Part shown: positions 33,495 to 41,941 of the stretch, piece by piece | How the letters are laid out: each line of letters starts with the position of its first letter | Numbering within the stretch: position 1 is the stretch's first letter | Assembly (NCBI GenBank): GCA_958295685.1 | Contig: OY282365.1 | Coordinates: 2,108,001-2,172,000, forward strand | From: an uncultured Dehalococcoidia bacterium | GTDB lineage: Bacteria > Chloroflexota > Dehalococcoidia > Lucifugimonadales > CATQGZ01 | Length of the DNA stretch: 64,000 bases | Direction: 5' to 3' | Translations under genes and position numbers: made by a program | The notes under the pieces: model-generated | Told to the model about the DNA's origin: nothing | The model's input: only the letters and a program-made list of their open reading frames with translations | Database searches by the model: none

Positions 33495-35873
33495 ATGGCC
33501 GGAGCGCTGGATGGGGTCACGGTCGTCGATCTTTCCGACGGAATGGCCGGCGCCCTGTCGACGATGATGCTGCGTGACAACGGGGCTCGGGTCATCAGGG
33601 TGGAGTCCTCCGGAGGCGGCGCGGACCGCCAGGGGGCCCTGTATCGGATGCTCGACAGGGGCAAGGAGAGCGTCCTTCTCGATTTGGACAGCGCTCTCGA
33701 TGACGTGGCCTCACAGTCCGGCCGACGCGGGCCTTCGCTTTCCGACTTCGACGCGCTGGTCGAGTCGGCCGACGTGCTCATCGATTCCTTCTCGCCGTCT
33801 TCACCCTTCCAGGCGCTGGTGAGCAGCGAGCGTCTGTCGTCGAGAAACGCGAGGCTGGTCCGCTGCTCCATCACCGCCTACGGTCAGCACGGCCCTCACC
33901 GCGACGAGCCGCCGCTGGACGACCTCGTCATGGCGCGCACCGGGGTTCTCACCGTCCAGCCGTCCTTCCGTCCTGGTCCGGTGCACGTGGTGCATCCGAT
34001 TCCGAGCATAGGCGCCGCGATGCTGGCGGCTCAGGGGACGGTTGCCGCGCTGACCGCCCGCGAGCGCACGGGCCGCGGGCGCCACGTAAAGACCTCGTTG
34101 ATGGCGGGCGTGCTGGCCAACGCGCCCAAGGCCCAGAGCGAGGATCTGAAGCCTTGGAGCGGGCGTCAGCAGCGTCCCACCGGCGACTGGCCCTTCTACA
34201 GCGTCTTCAGGTGCTCCGACGGTGGATGGATCCAGATTGGCTGCATCCACGACGGCTTCGTGAATCGCGCCGTGGACGCGATGGGGATTCGCGGCGGTCT
34301 GTCGGGCCTGAACGTCGGGACTCGTTACTCGCAGCCCAACGAGGAGGACAGGTCGAAGGTCTATGACGTGGTGGCGCGGGCATTCGCGACCCGGCCGGCG
34401 GCCGAGTGGGCGAGGGTCATGGAGGAGGCGGACGTTCCCTATGCGCCCATACTTTCCATAGAGGATGCCGAGGGAGACCCTCAGGCGAAGTATAACGAGA
34501 TGTTCGTTGAGGTGGATGATCCCGAGCTCGGCCGCGTGGTCCAGGCGGGTCTTCCGGTGAAGCTGCTCAAGACGCCCGGGGCCGTCCCGCCGCCGGCGCC
34601 GCGGCCTGGAGAGCACACGGAGGCGGTCCTCGCCGAAGCGCGCGCCTCAGCGCGGCGGGGCCCGCGGCCTGAGACCGGTCGGGCCGTCCAGGCCGGCCTG
34701 GACGCTCCGCCTCTGGATGGTGTCAGGGTGCTGGGCGTGGACAACGTGATCGCGGGCCCGATGGCGACGCGGCTTCTGGCCGATCTCGGCGCGGACGTGG
34801 TCAAGCTGGAACCGCCCGGCGGCGAAATCAGCCGTCCTTCGGGCAGCAGTCAGTTCTCATCGTTCAACAGCAACAAGCGCTCCGTGGCCGTCGACGGCAA
34901 GAGACCCGAGGGTCAGGAGGTTGTTCGCCGGCTTGGGGCGTGGTCGAGCGCGATTTCTGAGAACATGCGCTCAGGCGCGGCGTCGCGCATCGGACTGGGC
35001 CCCGGAGAGTTGGACGAGAGCAATCCTGGCGTCGTCTACACACACATCACGGGGTTTGGGTCCGACGGCCCTTACTCACACAGGCCCGGCCTCGATCCTC
35101 TGGCACAGGCCATGGCCGGGCTGCAGGTGAGACAGGCGGGCCCGGACAATCCTCCCGTATACCTGGGTATGCTGGCGCCTGCGGACTATGTCGCGGCGAT
35201 GCTCGGCGCGTTGGGCACGCTGTTGGGGCTGTTCGCGAGGGCCAGGACGGGCATCGGGCAGCGCGCGGAGACCTGCCTTCTGAACGCGGGTATCCTGGTT
35301 GCCTTCATGGGGCAGGACCGTGTCGGGGACAGGGGCCAGTACGGGAGGCACGCTCTTTCCCGTCTGTACGAGACGAGTGAGGGCTGGCTGTATCTCGCCG
35401 CCGAGTCCGATGAGGAGTGGGTGGCTGCGTGCCGCGTGATGGGGCGAGCCGATCTGTGTGAGGACCCGAGGTTCTCAACGCCTGGGGGCCGCCGTGAGCA
35501 CGATTCCGATCTCTCGGATGAGCTTGGGAGGGTCTTCCTCGGCCGTGCCGCGGACGAATGGGCGCGGGCCTTGCTGGCCGCGTCGGTTCCGGCCGCGCCG
35601 GCGGTGGAGAACTACGAGTCGGGTTTCTTCTCGGACGCGCAGGCGATCGAGAATCGGATGATAGCGGAGCACGAGGACTCTCCTCTGGGGGCTGTGAAGT
35701 TCTCGGCGCGCCTAGTGGATTTCTCGGATACGGGGGACGTGGTTTCCAGGGTCACGCCGCTGCTGGGCGAGCACAACAGGGAGGTGCTGGCGGCTCTGGG
35801 ATATACGGAGGCCGAGATCGAGGGCCTCTATGCCATGGGTGTCATCAACACCGAGGAGCCTGGGGGCGCCTGA
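33495..35873 (+). CDS. Tandem-fused CaiB/BaiF (class III) CoA-transferase
   Basis: 792 residues, twice the ~400 of single family members. Half 1 (about 1-385) begins AGALDGVTVVDLSDGMAGAL; half 2 (about 405-792) begins LDGVRVLGVDNVIAGPMATR. Class III enzymes move CoA between acids through an aspartyl-CoA anhydride. Half 2 keeps the candidate catalytic Asp (LAPADYVAAMLGALGTL), while the aligned place in half 1 is Ser (HPIPSIGAAMLAAQGTV), so half 1 is probably structural. Other normal features of half 2: RPGLDPLAQAMAGLQ and VYTHITGFGSDGPYS. Start ATG 33495 follows GGAGG by 7 bases. Probably acts in acyl-CoA catabolism; substrates not deducible. Confidence 0.88.
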   Translation: MAGALDGVTVVDLSDGMAGALSTMMLRDNGARVIRVESSGGGADRQGALYRMLDRGKESVLLDLDSALDDVASQSGRRGPSLSDFDALVESADVLIDSFSPSSPFQALVSSERLSSRNARLVRCSITAYGQHGPHRDEPPLDDLVMARTGVLTVQPSFRPGPVHVVHPIPSIGAAMLAAQGTVAALTARERTGRGRHVKTSLMAGVLANAPKAQSEDLKPWSGRQQRPTGDWPFYSVFRCSDGGWIQIGCIHDGFVNRAVDAMGIRGGLSGLNVGTRYSQPNEEDRSKVYDVVARAFATRPAAEWARVMEEADVPYAPILSIEDAEGDPQAKYNEMFVEVDDPELGRVVQAGLPVKLLKTPGAVPPPAPRPGEHTEAVLAEARASARRGPRPETGRAVQAGLDAPPLDGVRVLGVDNVIAGPMATRLLADLGADVVKLEPPGGEISRPSGSSQFSSFNSNKRSVAVDGKRPEGQEVVRRLGAWSSAISENMRSGAASRIGLGPGELDESNPGVVYTHITGFGSDGPYSHRPGLDPLAQAMAGLQVRQAGPDNPPVYLGMLAPADYVAAMLGALGTLLGLFARARTGIGQRAETCLLNAGILVAFMGQDRVGDRGQYGRHALSRLYETSEGWLYLAAESDEEWVAACRVMGRADLCEDPRFSTPGGRREHDSDLSDELGRVFLGRAADEWARALLAASVPAAPAVENYESGFFSDAQAIENRMIAEHEDSPLGAVKFSARLVDFSDTGDVVSRVTPLLGEHNREVLAALGYTEAEIEGLYAMGVINTEEPGGA

Positions 35874-35888
35874 CCCGGCGCGTGCGGC

Positions 35889-36710
35889 ATGGCGGTCCTG
35901 TATCTGGTTGCGACTCCCATCGGTAACATTGAGGACATCACCCTTCGGGCTCTCCGCGTCCTGGGGGAGGTGGACCTGATCGCCGCGGAGGATACGCGAA
36001 CCACGCGCAAGCTGCTCTCGCACTACGATATCCACACCGGCATCACCAGCTACCACGAACACAACCGCTTCGCCAAGCAGCCGGCTCTGCTGTCGGCGCT
36101 GGCTGAGGGGAAGGACGTGGCCGTGGTAACCGACGCCGGTACGCCCGGCGTGAGCGACCCTGGCGGCGATTTGGCTCGCGCGGCTCTGGACGAGGGCCAT
36201 CGGGTGTCTCCAGTGCCGGGCCCCTCGGCCATCACGGCGGCTCTGGCGGTGTCCGGGGTTTCGATCGGACAGTTCCTGTACCTGGGGTTTCTTCCGAGGC
36301 GAGGGCCTGATCGGAGGAGGCTGCTGAGGCCGCTGGCGGACGAGGAGCGGGCCATCGTGCTCCTGGAGACGCCCCACAGGCTTCGCGCGGGGCTGACGGA
36401 TGCCCTGGAAACGCTGGGCGACCGTCGGGTGTCGGTATGCCGCGAGCTGACGAAGGTGCATGAGGAGGTATTCAGGGGCACGCTGTCCGAGGCGCTCGAC
36501 CACTTCCATCAGCCGCGCGGCGAGTTCACGCTGGTCATCGAGGGAGGGCGGCGCGGCAGGCGGGCGGGGGACGTGGGTCAGGCTCGGGAGTTGATCGAGA
36601 GGGCGCGGGCTGAGGGAATCGGGGCCACCGAGTCCGTGAGGCGGGTCGTCCGCGAGACCGGTCTGCCTCGCAGGGAGGTCTATCGGCTGTGGGTGGAGGG
36701 TGTGGGATAG
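35889..36710 (+). CDS. rsmI: 16S rRNA (cytidine-1402-2'-O)-methyltransferase RsmI
   Basis: 273 residues, tetrapyrrole-methylase fold. Methylates the ribose of C1402 in the 30S decoding centre. Landmarks: LYLVATPIGNIEDITLRAL at the N-terminus, AAEDTRTTRKLLSHYDI (about 33), VTDAGTPGVSDPGGDL (about 82), SPVPGPSAITAALAVSG (about 105) and FVLE-type LLETPHRLRAGL (about 158). Fifteen bases separate it from the CoA-transferase. It precedes metG, an arrangement seen in other Chloroflexota and Firmicutes. Confidence 0.95.
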   Translation: MAVLYLVATPIGNIEDITLRALRVLGEVDLIAAEDTRTTRKLLSHYDIHTGITSYHEHNRFAKQPALLSALAEGKDVAVVTDAGTPGVSDPGGDLARAALDEGHRVSPVPGPSAITAALAVSGVSIGQFLYLGFLPRRGPDRRRLLRPLADEERAIVLLETPHRLRAGLTDALETLGDRRVSVCRELTKVHEEVFRGTLSEALDHFHQPRGEFTLVIEGGRRGRRAGDVGQARELIERARAEGIGATESVRRVVRETGLPRREVYRLWVEGVG

Positions 36711-36749
36711 CGCGTTGGAGTTCTGCCGCTGTGATACCATGTAGCCGTT

Positions 36750-38423
36750 GTGTCTGAGCGCATTCTGGTAGCCGTCGCGTGGCCATACGCCAACGGGTCC
36801 ATACATCTTGGACAGGTCGCGGGCTGTTATCTGCCCGCGGACATCTTCGCCCGCTATCACCGTCTCCGGGGCAGCGAGGTGCTGATGGTCTCCGGGAGTG
36901 ACGCCCACGGTACGCCCGTGACGCTGACTGCCGAGAAGCGCAGGGTGAGCCCGGAGGACGTGTTCGAGGAGTACCAGGCCGAATTCCTGGACAATTGGAA
37001 GCGTCTGGGAATCGGCTTCGATCTGTTCACGACGACGCACACCGACAACCACGTCGAGGCGTCTCAGGACATGTTCCTGACTCTCTACGAGAAGGGCTAC
37101 ATTCGCAAGGGCACGATGTTTCAGCCCTACTGTGAAACGGACGGCCGCTTCCTGGCTGACCGCTACGTGGAAGGGACGTGTCCTCACTGCGGATTCGAGG
37201 AAGCCCGCGGGGACCAGTGCGACAGCTGCGGGCGCACGCTGGATACCCAGGAGTTGATCGGCATGGTCTGCAAGCTGTGCGGCGGCGCGCCGGTGATCAG
37301 GGAGACGGAGCATTTCTTTCTCCGGCTGAGCGCTTTCGAGGAGCGGCTGCTGGACTGGGTGCGGGCGCAGGATCACTGGCGGCCGAACGTGCGCAACTTC
37401 TCGATTGGCTACCTGGAGGGCGGTCTTCATGATCGGGCCATAACCCGCGACATCGACTGGGGCGTTCCCGTGCCTCTGGACGGGTACGAGTCGAAGCGGA
37501 TATACGTCTGGTTCGAGGCTGTGATCGGCTATCTGTCGGCTTCGAAGGAGGCGGGCCTGCTCAGCGGCGACGGGGAGCGCTGGCGGGACTTCTGGCAGAG
37601 TGACTGCCGCGCGTACTACTTCATGGGGAAGGACAACATACCGTTCCACACCGTGATCTGGCCGGCGATGCTGATGGGGTACGGGGGTCTTAACCTGCCC
37701 TACGACGTCCCCGCCAACGAGTTTCTCAACCTCGAGGGGCTTCAGTTCTCGACCAGCAGGGACTGGGCCGTGTGGCTGCCGGACTATCTGGACAGGTATG
37801 ATCCCGACCCCCTGCGGTACGTGCTCGCGGCCAACATGCCGGAGACGAGCGACTCGGACTTCTCCTGGCGCGAGTACGTCCGCAGCAACAATGACGAGCT
37901 GGTGGCGACTTACGGCAATCTGGTTCACCGGGTTCTGACCATGCTTGCCCGGAACTTCGGCGGTCGTGTACCGGAGGCGGGCGGCCTGGGCCGTGAGGAC
38001 GTGGAACTGCTGGAGTATGCGCGCCGCAGCTTTGGGGAGGCGGGAGAGGCGTTGGAGGGCTGCCGGTTTCGAGCGGCGCTCCAGTCCGCCATGTCCCTGG
38101 CGCGAGAGGCGAACCGCTATCTGGAGCGGCAGGCTCCCTGGCGGTCGGTCGGCGAGGACCGCGGGAGGTCGGCGAGGACGCTCCGGGTCGCTCTGTCGGT
38201 CGTGAACTGCCTGAAGACACTGATGTACCCCTTCACGCCGTTTTCGTCGGAGAGGCTTCACCGGATGCTGGGGTTCACGGGAGACATAGGAGAGCAGGGT
38301 TGGGGGTGGGACTGGGAGGATATACCGTCGGGCCGCTCGCTTCCGCCGCCGTCGCCGCTCTTTGCCAAGCTGGACGAGGCGGTCATCGAGCAGGAAGCGG
38401 AGAGAATCGGGCAGCAGGGATAG
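36750..38423 (+). CDS. metG: Methionyl-tRNA synthetase
   Basis: 557 residues. Class I synthetase: VAWPYANGSIHLGQVAG contains the HIGH-equivalent (HLGQ), the zinc knuckle is a four-cysteine pair of CxxC motifs (CPHCGFEEARGDQCDSCG and CKLCG, about residues 144-180), and the KMSKS position reads QFSTSRDWAVWL, the FSTSR form seen in archaeal-like MetRS. The anticodon-binding helical domain follows (YGNLVHRVLTMLARN). There is no C-terminal EMAPII/tRNA-binding domain. Start GTG 36750 (VSERILVAVAWPYANG). The stop overlaps the next gene's GTG. Confidence 0.95.
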   Translation: MSERILVAVAWPYANGSIHLGQVAGCYLPADIFARYHRLRGSEVLMVSGSDAHGTPVTLTAEKRRVSPEDVFEEYQAEFLDNWKRLGIGFDLFTTTHTDNHVEASQDMFLTLYEKGYIRKGTMFQPYCETDGRFLADRYVEGTCPHCGFEEARGDQCDSCGRTLDTQELIGMVCKLCGGAPVIRETEHFFLRLSAFEERLLDWVRAQDHWRPNVRNFSIGYLEGGLHDRAITRDIDWGVPVPLDGYESKRIYVWFEAVIGYLSASKEAGLLSGDGERWRDFWQSDCRAYYFMGKDNIPFHTVIWPAMLMGYGGLNLPYDVPANEFLNLEGLQFSTSRDWAVWLPDYLDRYDPDPLRYVLAANMPETSDSDFSWREYVRSNNDELVATYGNLVHRVLTMLARNFGGRVPEAGGLGREDVELLEYARRSFGEAGEALEGCRFRAALQSAMSLAREANRYLERQAPWRSVGEDRGRSARTLRVALSVVNCLKTLMYPFTPFSSERLHRMLGFTGDIGEQGWGWDWEDIPSGRSLPPPSPLFAKLDEAVIEQEAERIGQQG

Positions 38424-39397
38424 TGACGGACTTGCGAGTGGCGGAAGTATACGGGCCTGTCCGAGAGTCTCTCGACCGCATGGAGCAGAACCTTCTGGGG
38501 GTTGCGAGTCCCCGATTTCCGTTCCTGGCGGATGTTCTGGGCTACGTCGTAGAGTCCAGGGGGAAGAGGATAAGACCGGCGATAGCGCTTCTTGCGTCGA
38601 GGTTCTCCGAGCACGACTACGAGGTCACCGAGAAGATGGCCGCCGCCGTCGAGCTTCTGCACATCGCGTCGCTGATCCACGACGACACGTCTGACGAGTC
38701 GGAGACACGGCACGGGAGGGCGACGCTCAGCAGCTTGTGGGGCCGTGACATGGCGATCCAGGTGGGGGACTACGTCTTCGCCGCCGCCGCCGCGCTGGTG
38801 TGCGAGACCGGCAGCATTGTGGTGATTCGGCGCTTCTCGGAGACGATCATGGACCTGGCGAGGGGCCAGCTTCACGAGGTGGTCGATACGCACGATCCGA
38901 GCAGGACGCGGGAAGACTACCTGGACCGGATATCGGGCAAGACCGCGTCGCTCTTCGGGGTTGCTGCCGAGGCGGGCGCGATGCTGAGCGGCGTTTCGGC
39001 AGATGTGGTGGACTCGATGCGTACCTATGGCCGCAGTCTGGGCCTTGCCTTCCAGATAGTGGACGACATCCTTGACTTCGAGGGGGCTGAGGACGAGGTC
39101 GGGAAGCCGATTGGCCGAGATCTGGCGAACGGGGTTCTGACACTTCCCGCGATTATCGCAATGGAGCGGTCGCCGAACGGGAACGCTGTGCGAGACCTGT
39201 TCCGCGACCCCGGCAACGAGGTCTATCTCCAGAGGGCGGTTGCGATGGCTCAGGTGCCCGCCGTGATCGAGGACTCCTATGACGTGGCGCGGGGCTACAT
39301 CCAGCGCGCCCTCGACAGTCTGGAGGGGATGCCGGACGTTCCGGCGCGGGACTCGCTCTCTGAGATCGCCGGCTACGTCCTGACGAGGCGGAAGTAG
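38423..39397 (+). CDS. Long-chain trans-prenyl diphosphate synthase (IspB/HepT-like)
   Basis: 324 residues, all-alpha isoprenoid synthase. Elongates farnesyl-type diphosphates with IPP for quinone side chains. First Asp-rich motif LIHDDTSDESETRHG (about residue 86-90; DDxxD), second FQIVDDILDFEG (about 212). YVVESRGKRIRPAIALLAS is the usual IPP-binding GKRxRP region. It overlaps the metG stop by 3 bases (GTG start at 38423), so it should be co-translated with metG. Chain length cannot be fixed by eye; a side-chain synthase for menaquinone or ubiquinone is the usual role. Confidence 0.9.
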   Translation: MTDLRVAEVYGPVRESLDRMEQNLLGVASPRFPFLADVLGYVVESRGKRIRPAIALLASRFSEHDYEVTEKMAAAVELLHIASLIHDDTSDESETRHGRATLSSLWGRDMAIQVGDYVFAAAAALVCETGSIVVIRRFSETIMDLARGQLHEVVDTHDPSRTREDYLDRISGKTASLFGVAAEAGAMLSGVSADVVDSMRTYGRSLGLAFQIVDDILDFEGAEDEVGKPIGRDLANGVLTLPAIIAMERSPNGNAVRDLFRDPGNEVYLQRAVAMAQVPAVIEDSYDVARGYIQRALDSLEGMPDVPARDSLSEIAGYVLTRRK

Positions 39398-39418
39398 GGC
39401 GCCCTCCGCCCGGGCGCG

Positions 39419-40933
39419 CTATGCCTCCCATACCACCCGTCCTCCTATAATCGTGAGCGTGACCTTCGCGTCGAGGAGGTCGTCCGGGTCTGCCGCGGTC
39501 GGGTCACGGTCGATCAGGACGAGGTCGGCGAGCTTGCCGACCTGAATCGTGCCCCTGTCCGACTCGAGTCGGGCGGCGAGGGCCGCGTTGATGGTGTGCA
39601 TGGCGAGGGCGTCGTGCGCGTCCACGGCTTCGTGGGCCGTCAGCAGCCCGCCGCTCCTGGCCCTTCGGGTTATCGCGGCGTGGACGGCGCGCAGCGGGTC
39701 GGGCTCCGAGACGGGGGCGTCCGAGCCGGCGGCGACTACGAGACCGGCCTGCATGAGCGAGCGGACTCGATACAGCCAGGGGCGCTCGCGCTCCGATACC
39801 TGAGACACGTACCGGTCTCCGCTGTGGTGGATGAAGCCGGGGTGCGTGACGATGACCGGTCTCGAGCCGCGCAGCTTTTCGAGGATGCGCGGGGGGCACT
39901 CCGAGCAGTGCTCGATCCTGTCCGTGCGGCCGCCGTCGAGGATGTCCGCGGCGGCCTCGACGGCCTGGGCCTCGACGGCGTGTACGGCGACCTGGAAGCC
40001 CGCTTCGTGGGCGTATCGGACGGCGTGGGCCATCTCGCCGCGGGACGGCGTGAGCAGGCCGTTGTCGACCGCGAGCATGATCTTGACCGGGCCGACGCTG
40101 AGGTCGTGGTCTCCGGCGCCGGGTCCGAGTCGGCGCTCCAGGAATCGGTCTACGTGCCGGTGGCCGATCATGGCCGTCAGGCGCGGGGTGAGCCGCTCCG
40201 AGCGTTTGAGTCGGCGGAAGAGGTCCCACCGGTCGGGGTTGGACGGCGTGGCGTCCTGGACGGAGGTGATTCCGCGTGACGAGAGGAGCCTGTCGGCCTG
40301 TCTGACGCCCTCGTCGAGCTCCCTCTCGCTGAGGCGCGGGATGCGGCCGTCGAGGAACGAGTCCACGTCGATCAGTAGGCCTGTGGGCTCGGCGGAGCCG
40401 GGGCGCCTCTCTATGACTCCGCCGGGCGGGTCGGGTGTGTCCGCGGATATGCCGACGGCGGCGAGCGCGGGGCTGTTCAGGACGATGGCGTGTCCTGAGC
40501 GGTGGTTGAGCCTGACCGGGTGGGCGGGCGCGGCGGCGTCCAGTTCCCATCTGGTTGGGTGGCGCTTTTCGCGCAGGTGGAAGTCGTCGTAGCCGCCGGC
40601 GCGTATCCAGCTTCCACTGGAGGCCGCCGCGGCCCGCCTGGCGACCGCGGCCTGGAGGTCGCGGATCGAGGAGACCTTTGCGGGGGCGCAGTCGACGGCG
40701 AGGAGCCTCGCGGCGAGGGCGAGGATGTGTGCATGGGCGTCGATGAATCCCGGCAAGAGGGTCTGCCCACGGCAGTCGATGCGGCGGGCGTTTCGAGGGG
40801 GTGTGTGGTTCTCCCGGCCGACCCACGAGATGCGGCCGCGGCGCACGGCGACCGTCCGCGCCCTAGGCAGACGGGGGTCCATGGTGACGACCGTGGCGTC
40901 GTGGAGTACGAGGTCCGGGGGTTGGGCGCTCAC
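39419..40933 (-). CDS. YtcJ-like amidohydrolase (amidohydrolase_3)
   Basis: 504 residues. Zinc-dependent hydrolase: GQTLLPGFIDAHAHILALAA holds the first HxH pair, NHRSGHAIVLNSPAL is the family's second conserved block, followed by TSVQDATPSNPDRW, VAVHAVEAQAVEAA and RIEHCSECPP, and the Asp in VVAAGSDAPVSEPDP. The C-terminus ends with the usual KLADLVLIDRDP box. YtcJ-like enzymes hydrolyse amides or formamides; substrate unknown. Convergent with the prenyl synthase. The ATG at 40933 begins MSAQPPDLVLHDATVVTMD. Confidence 0.87.
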   Translation of the reverse strand: MSAQPPDLVLHDATVVTMDPRLPRARTVAVRRGRISWVGRENHTPPRNARRIDCRGQTLLPGFIDAHAHILALAARLLAVDCAPAKVSSIRDLQAAVARRAAAASSGSWIRAGGYDDFHLREKRHPTRWELDAAAPAHPVRLNHRSGHAIVLNSPALAAVGISADTPDPPGGVIERRPGSAEPTGLLIDVDSFLDGRIPRLSERELDEGVRQADRLLSSRGITSVQDATPSNPDRWDLFRRLKRSERLTPRLTAMIGHRHVDRFLERRLGPGAGDHDLSVGPVKIMLAVDNGLLTPSRGEMAHAVRYAHEAGFQVAVHAVEAQAVEAAADILDGGRTDRIEHCSECPPRILEKLRGSRPVIVTHPGFIHHSGDRYVSQVSERERPWLYRVRSLMQAGLVVAAGSDAPVSEPDPLRAVHAAITRRARSGGLLTAHEAVDAHDALAMHTINAALAARLESDRGTIQVGKLADLVLIDRDPTAADPDDLLDAKVTLTIIGGRVVWEA

Positions 40934-41068
40934 TCGACGGGCGGGATGGTCAAGTTTTGCCGAGGGTGTAGAATCCGTCGCCTTTCGTAGCTGAGGAGGG
41001 TTTACCGCGTCCTCTACAGGGATTTTACACTTCTTACAGGCGCTTGAGGAGTCCGAGGGGGAGGCCTC
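40934..41068. other. Intergenic stretch before repeat module B2
   Basis: Includes TTTCGTAGCTGAGGAGGG (about 40985-41002), an isolated reversed copy of the CTCAGCTACGAAA core word shared by all repeat modules, here without arms. Nothing else recognised. Confidence 0.35.
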
Positions 41069-41291
41069 TTGACGACAGCGAACTCCTGTACTATATTATT
41101 CGCATGGAAGCAGCCCACCCAGCAACAGCCCTGAAGACCTGTCCCACAATTGTACCGGAACTGCTCCGGTCCCGTCCGGTTCCGTTCCACAGTTGCGCCA
41201 TATTTGTCCCACGAGCTCGAATCCTCAGCTACGAAATGGGACAAATGGAACAGTTTGGGACAGTTTTCGGCGAAACCACAGGCCGCGACCG
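41069..41291 (+). repeat. Type B repeat module, copy B2
   Basis: TTGACG (41069-41074), 17-base spacer, TATATT (41092-41097), six bases, ATG 41104. The left arm CTGTCCCACAATTGTACC and related GTTCCACAGTTGCGCC / ATTTGTCCCAC words are followed by the core CTCAGCTACGAAATG and the right arm GGGACAAATGGAACAGTTTG GGACAG. A 70-codon frame (41104-41316) is open across it (MEAAHPATALKTCPTIVPEL ... ILSYEMGQMEQFG); I do not count it as an established gene. No HUH text in this copy. Confidence 0.75.
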
Positions 41292-41338
41292 CTCTCACGG
41301 GGGTGTGGTTGGATGAGTTTGTGGGAAATTTCACCAAA

Positions 41339-41368
41339 TTGACAACTCTGCGCTCCGCGAATTATTCT
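41339..41368 (+). promoter_or_regulatory. Promoter of the cox operon
   Basis: TTGACA (41339-41344), 18-base spacer, TATTCT (41363-41368), about 100 bases upstream of coxS. Confidence 0.55.
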
Positions 41369-41466
41369 TCCGTAGAGGGGCGTTCCGGGGCCGCGTCCGG
41401 ATGTCCTGGCGCATCGTCGAGTTCGGAGGCTAAGCCGGTCGATACCGACCGATAAGGAGGCCAGCT

Positions 41467-41940
41467 ATGAAAGTCCCTGTGGAGATGACAATCAACGGGA
41501 GGTCGTACTGTGGGGAGGTAGAGCCCCGCCAGTTGCTCGTGCATTTCATCCGCGAGGAGGCTGGACTCACCGGCACGAAGGTGGGGTGCGACACGAGCCA
41601 GTGCGGCTCCTGCACGGTCAGGTTGGACGGGATCGGGGTGAAGTCCTGCACGGCGCTGACGGTTCAGGCCGACGGGTCGTCTATCACCACGATCGAGGGT
41701 CTGTCGGACGGTGTGGAGCTTCACCCGCTTCAGGAGGCGTTCTGGAACAAACACGGTCTTCAGTGCGGGTTCTGCACACCGGGCATGATACTGGCGGCGG
41801 CCGAGTTGTTGAGGACAAATCCGAGTCCGACGCGGGACGAGATCCGGCACGGGCTGGAGGGGAACATCTGCCGCTGTACGGGCTACCAGAATATAGTGCT
41901 GGCAGTGGAAGAGGCCGCCGGCAAGATGGGAGGCAGTTAG
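41467..41940 (+). CDS. coxS: [2Fe-2S] small subunit, aerobic CO dehydrogenase/xanthine dehydrogenase family
   Basis: 157 residues, normal length. Carries electrons from the molybdenum centre to the flavin subunit. N-terminal plant-ferredoxin cluster: KVGCDTSQCGSCTVRLDG with a fourth Cys in VKSCTAL. C-terminal four-helix cluster: QCGFCTPGMILAA and NICRCTGYQNI. AAGGAGG lies just before the ATG. The start codon of coxL follows one base after its stop. Confidence 0.93.
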   Translation: MKVPVEMTINGRSYCGEVEPRQLLVHFIREEAGLTGTKVGCDTSQCGSCTVRLDGIGVKSCTALTVQADGSSITTIEGLSDGVELHPLQEAFWNKHGLQCGFCTPGMILAAAELLRTNPSPTRDEIRHGLEGNICRCTGYQNIVLAVEEAAGKMGGS

Positions 41941-41941
41941 A

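Noticed and set aside
37735..37770. Loss of the KMSKS motif in metG
   Set aside because: QFSTSRDW is a known functional variant of the loop in archaeal-like MetRS, not a defect.
35712..38261. 849-codon antisense frame across rsmI and metG
   Set aside because: Shadow frame: composition is Arg/Pro/His-rich, no domain recognisable, and both sense genes are certain.
41104..41316. 70-codon frame in module B2 as a real gene
   Set aside because: It runs through repeat arms and core; the corresponding frames in B1 and B3 differ in register after the core, so coding is doubtful.
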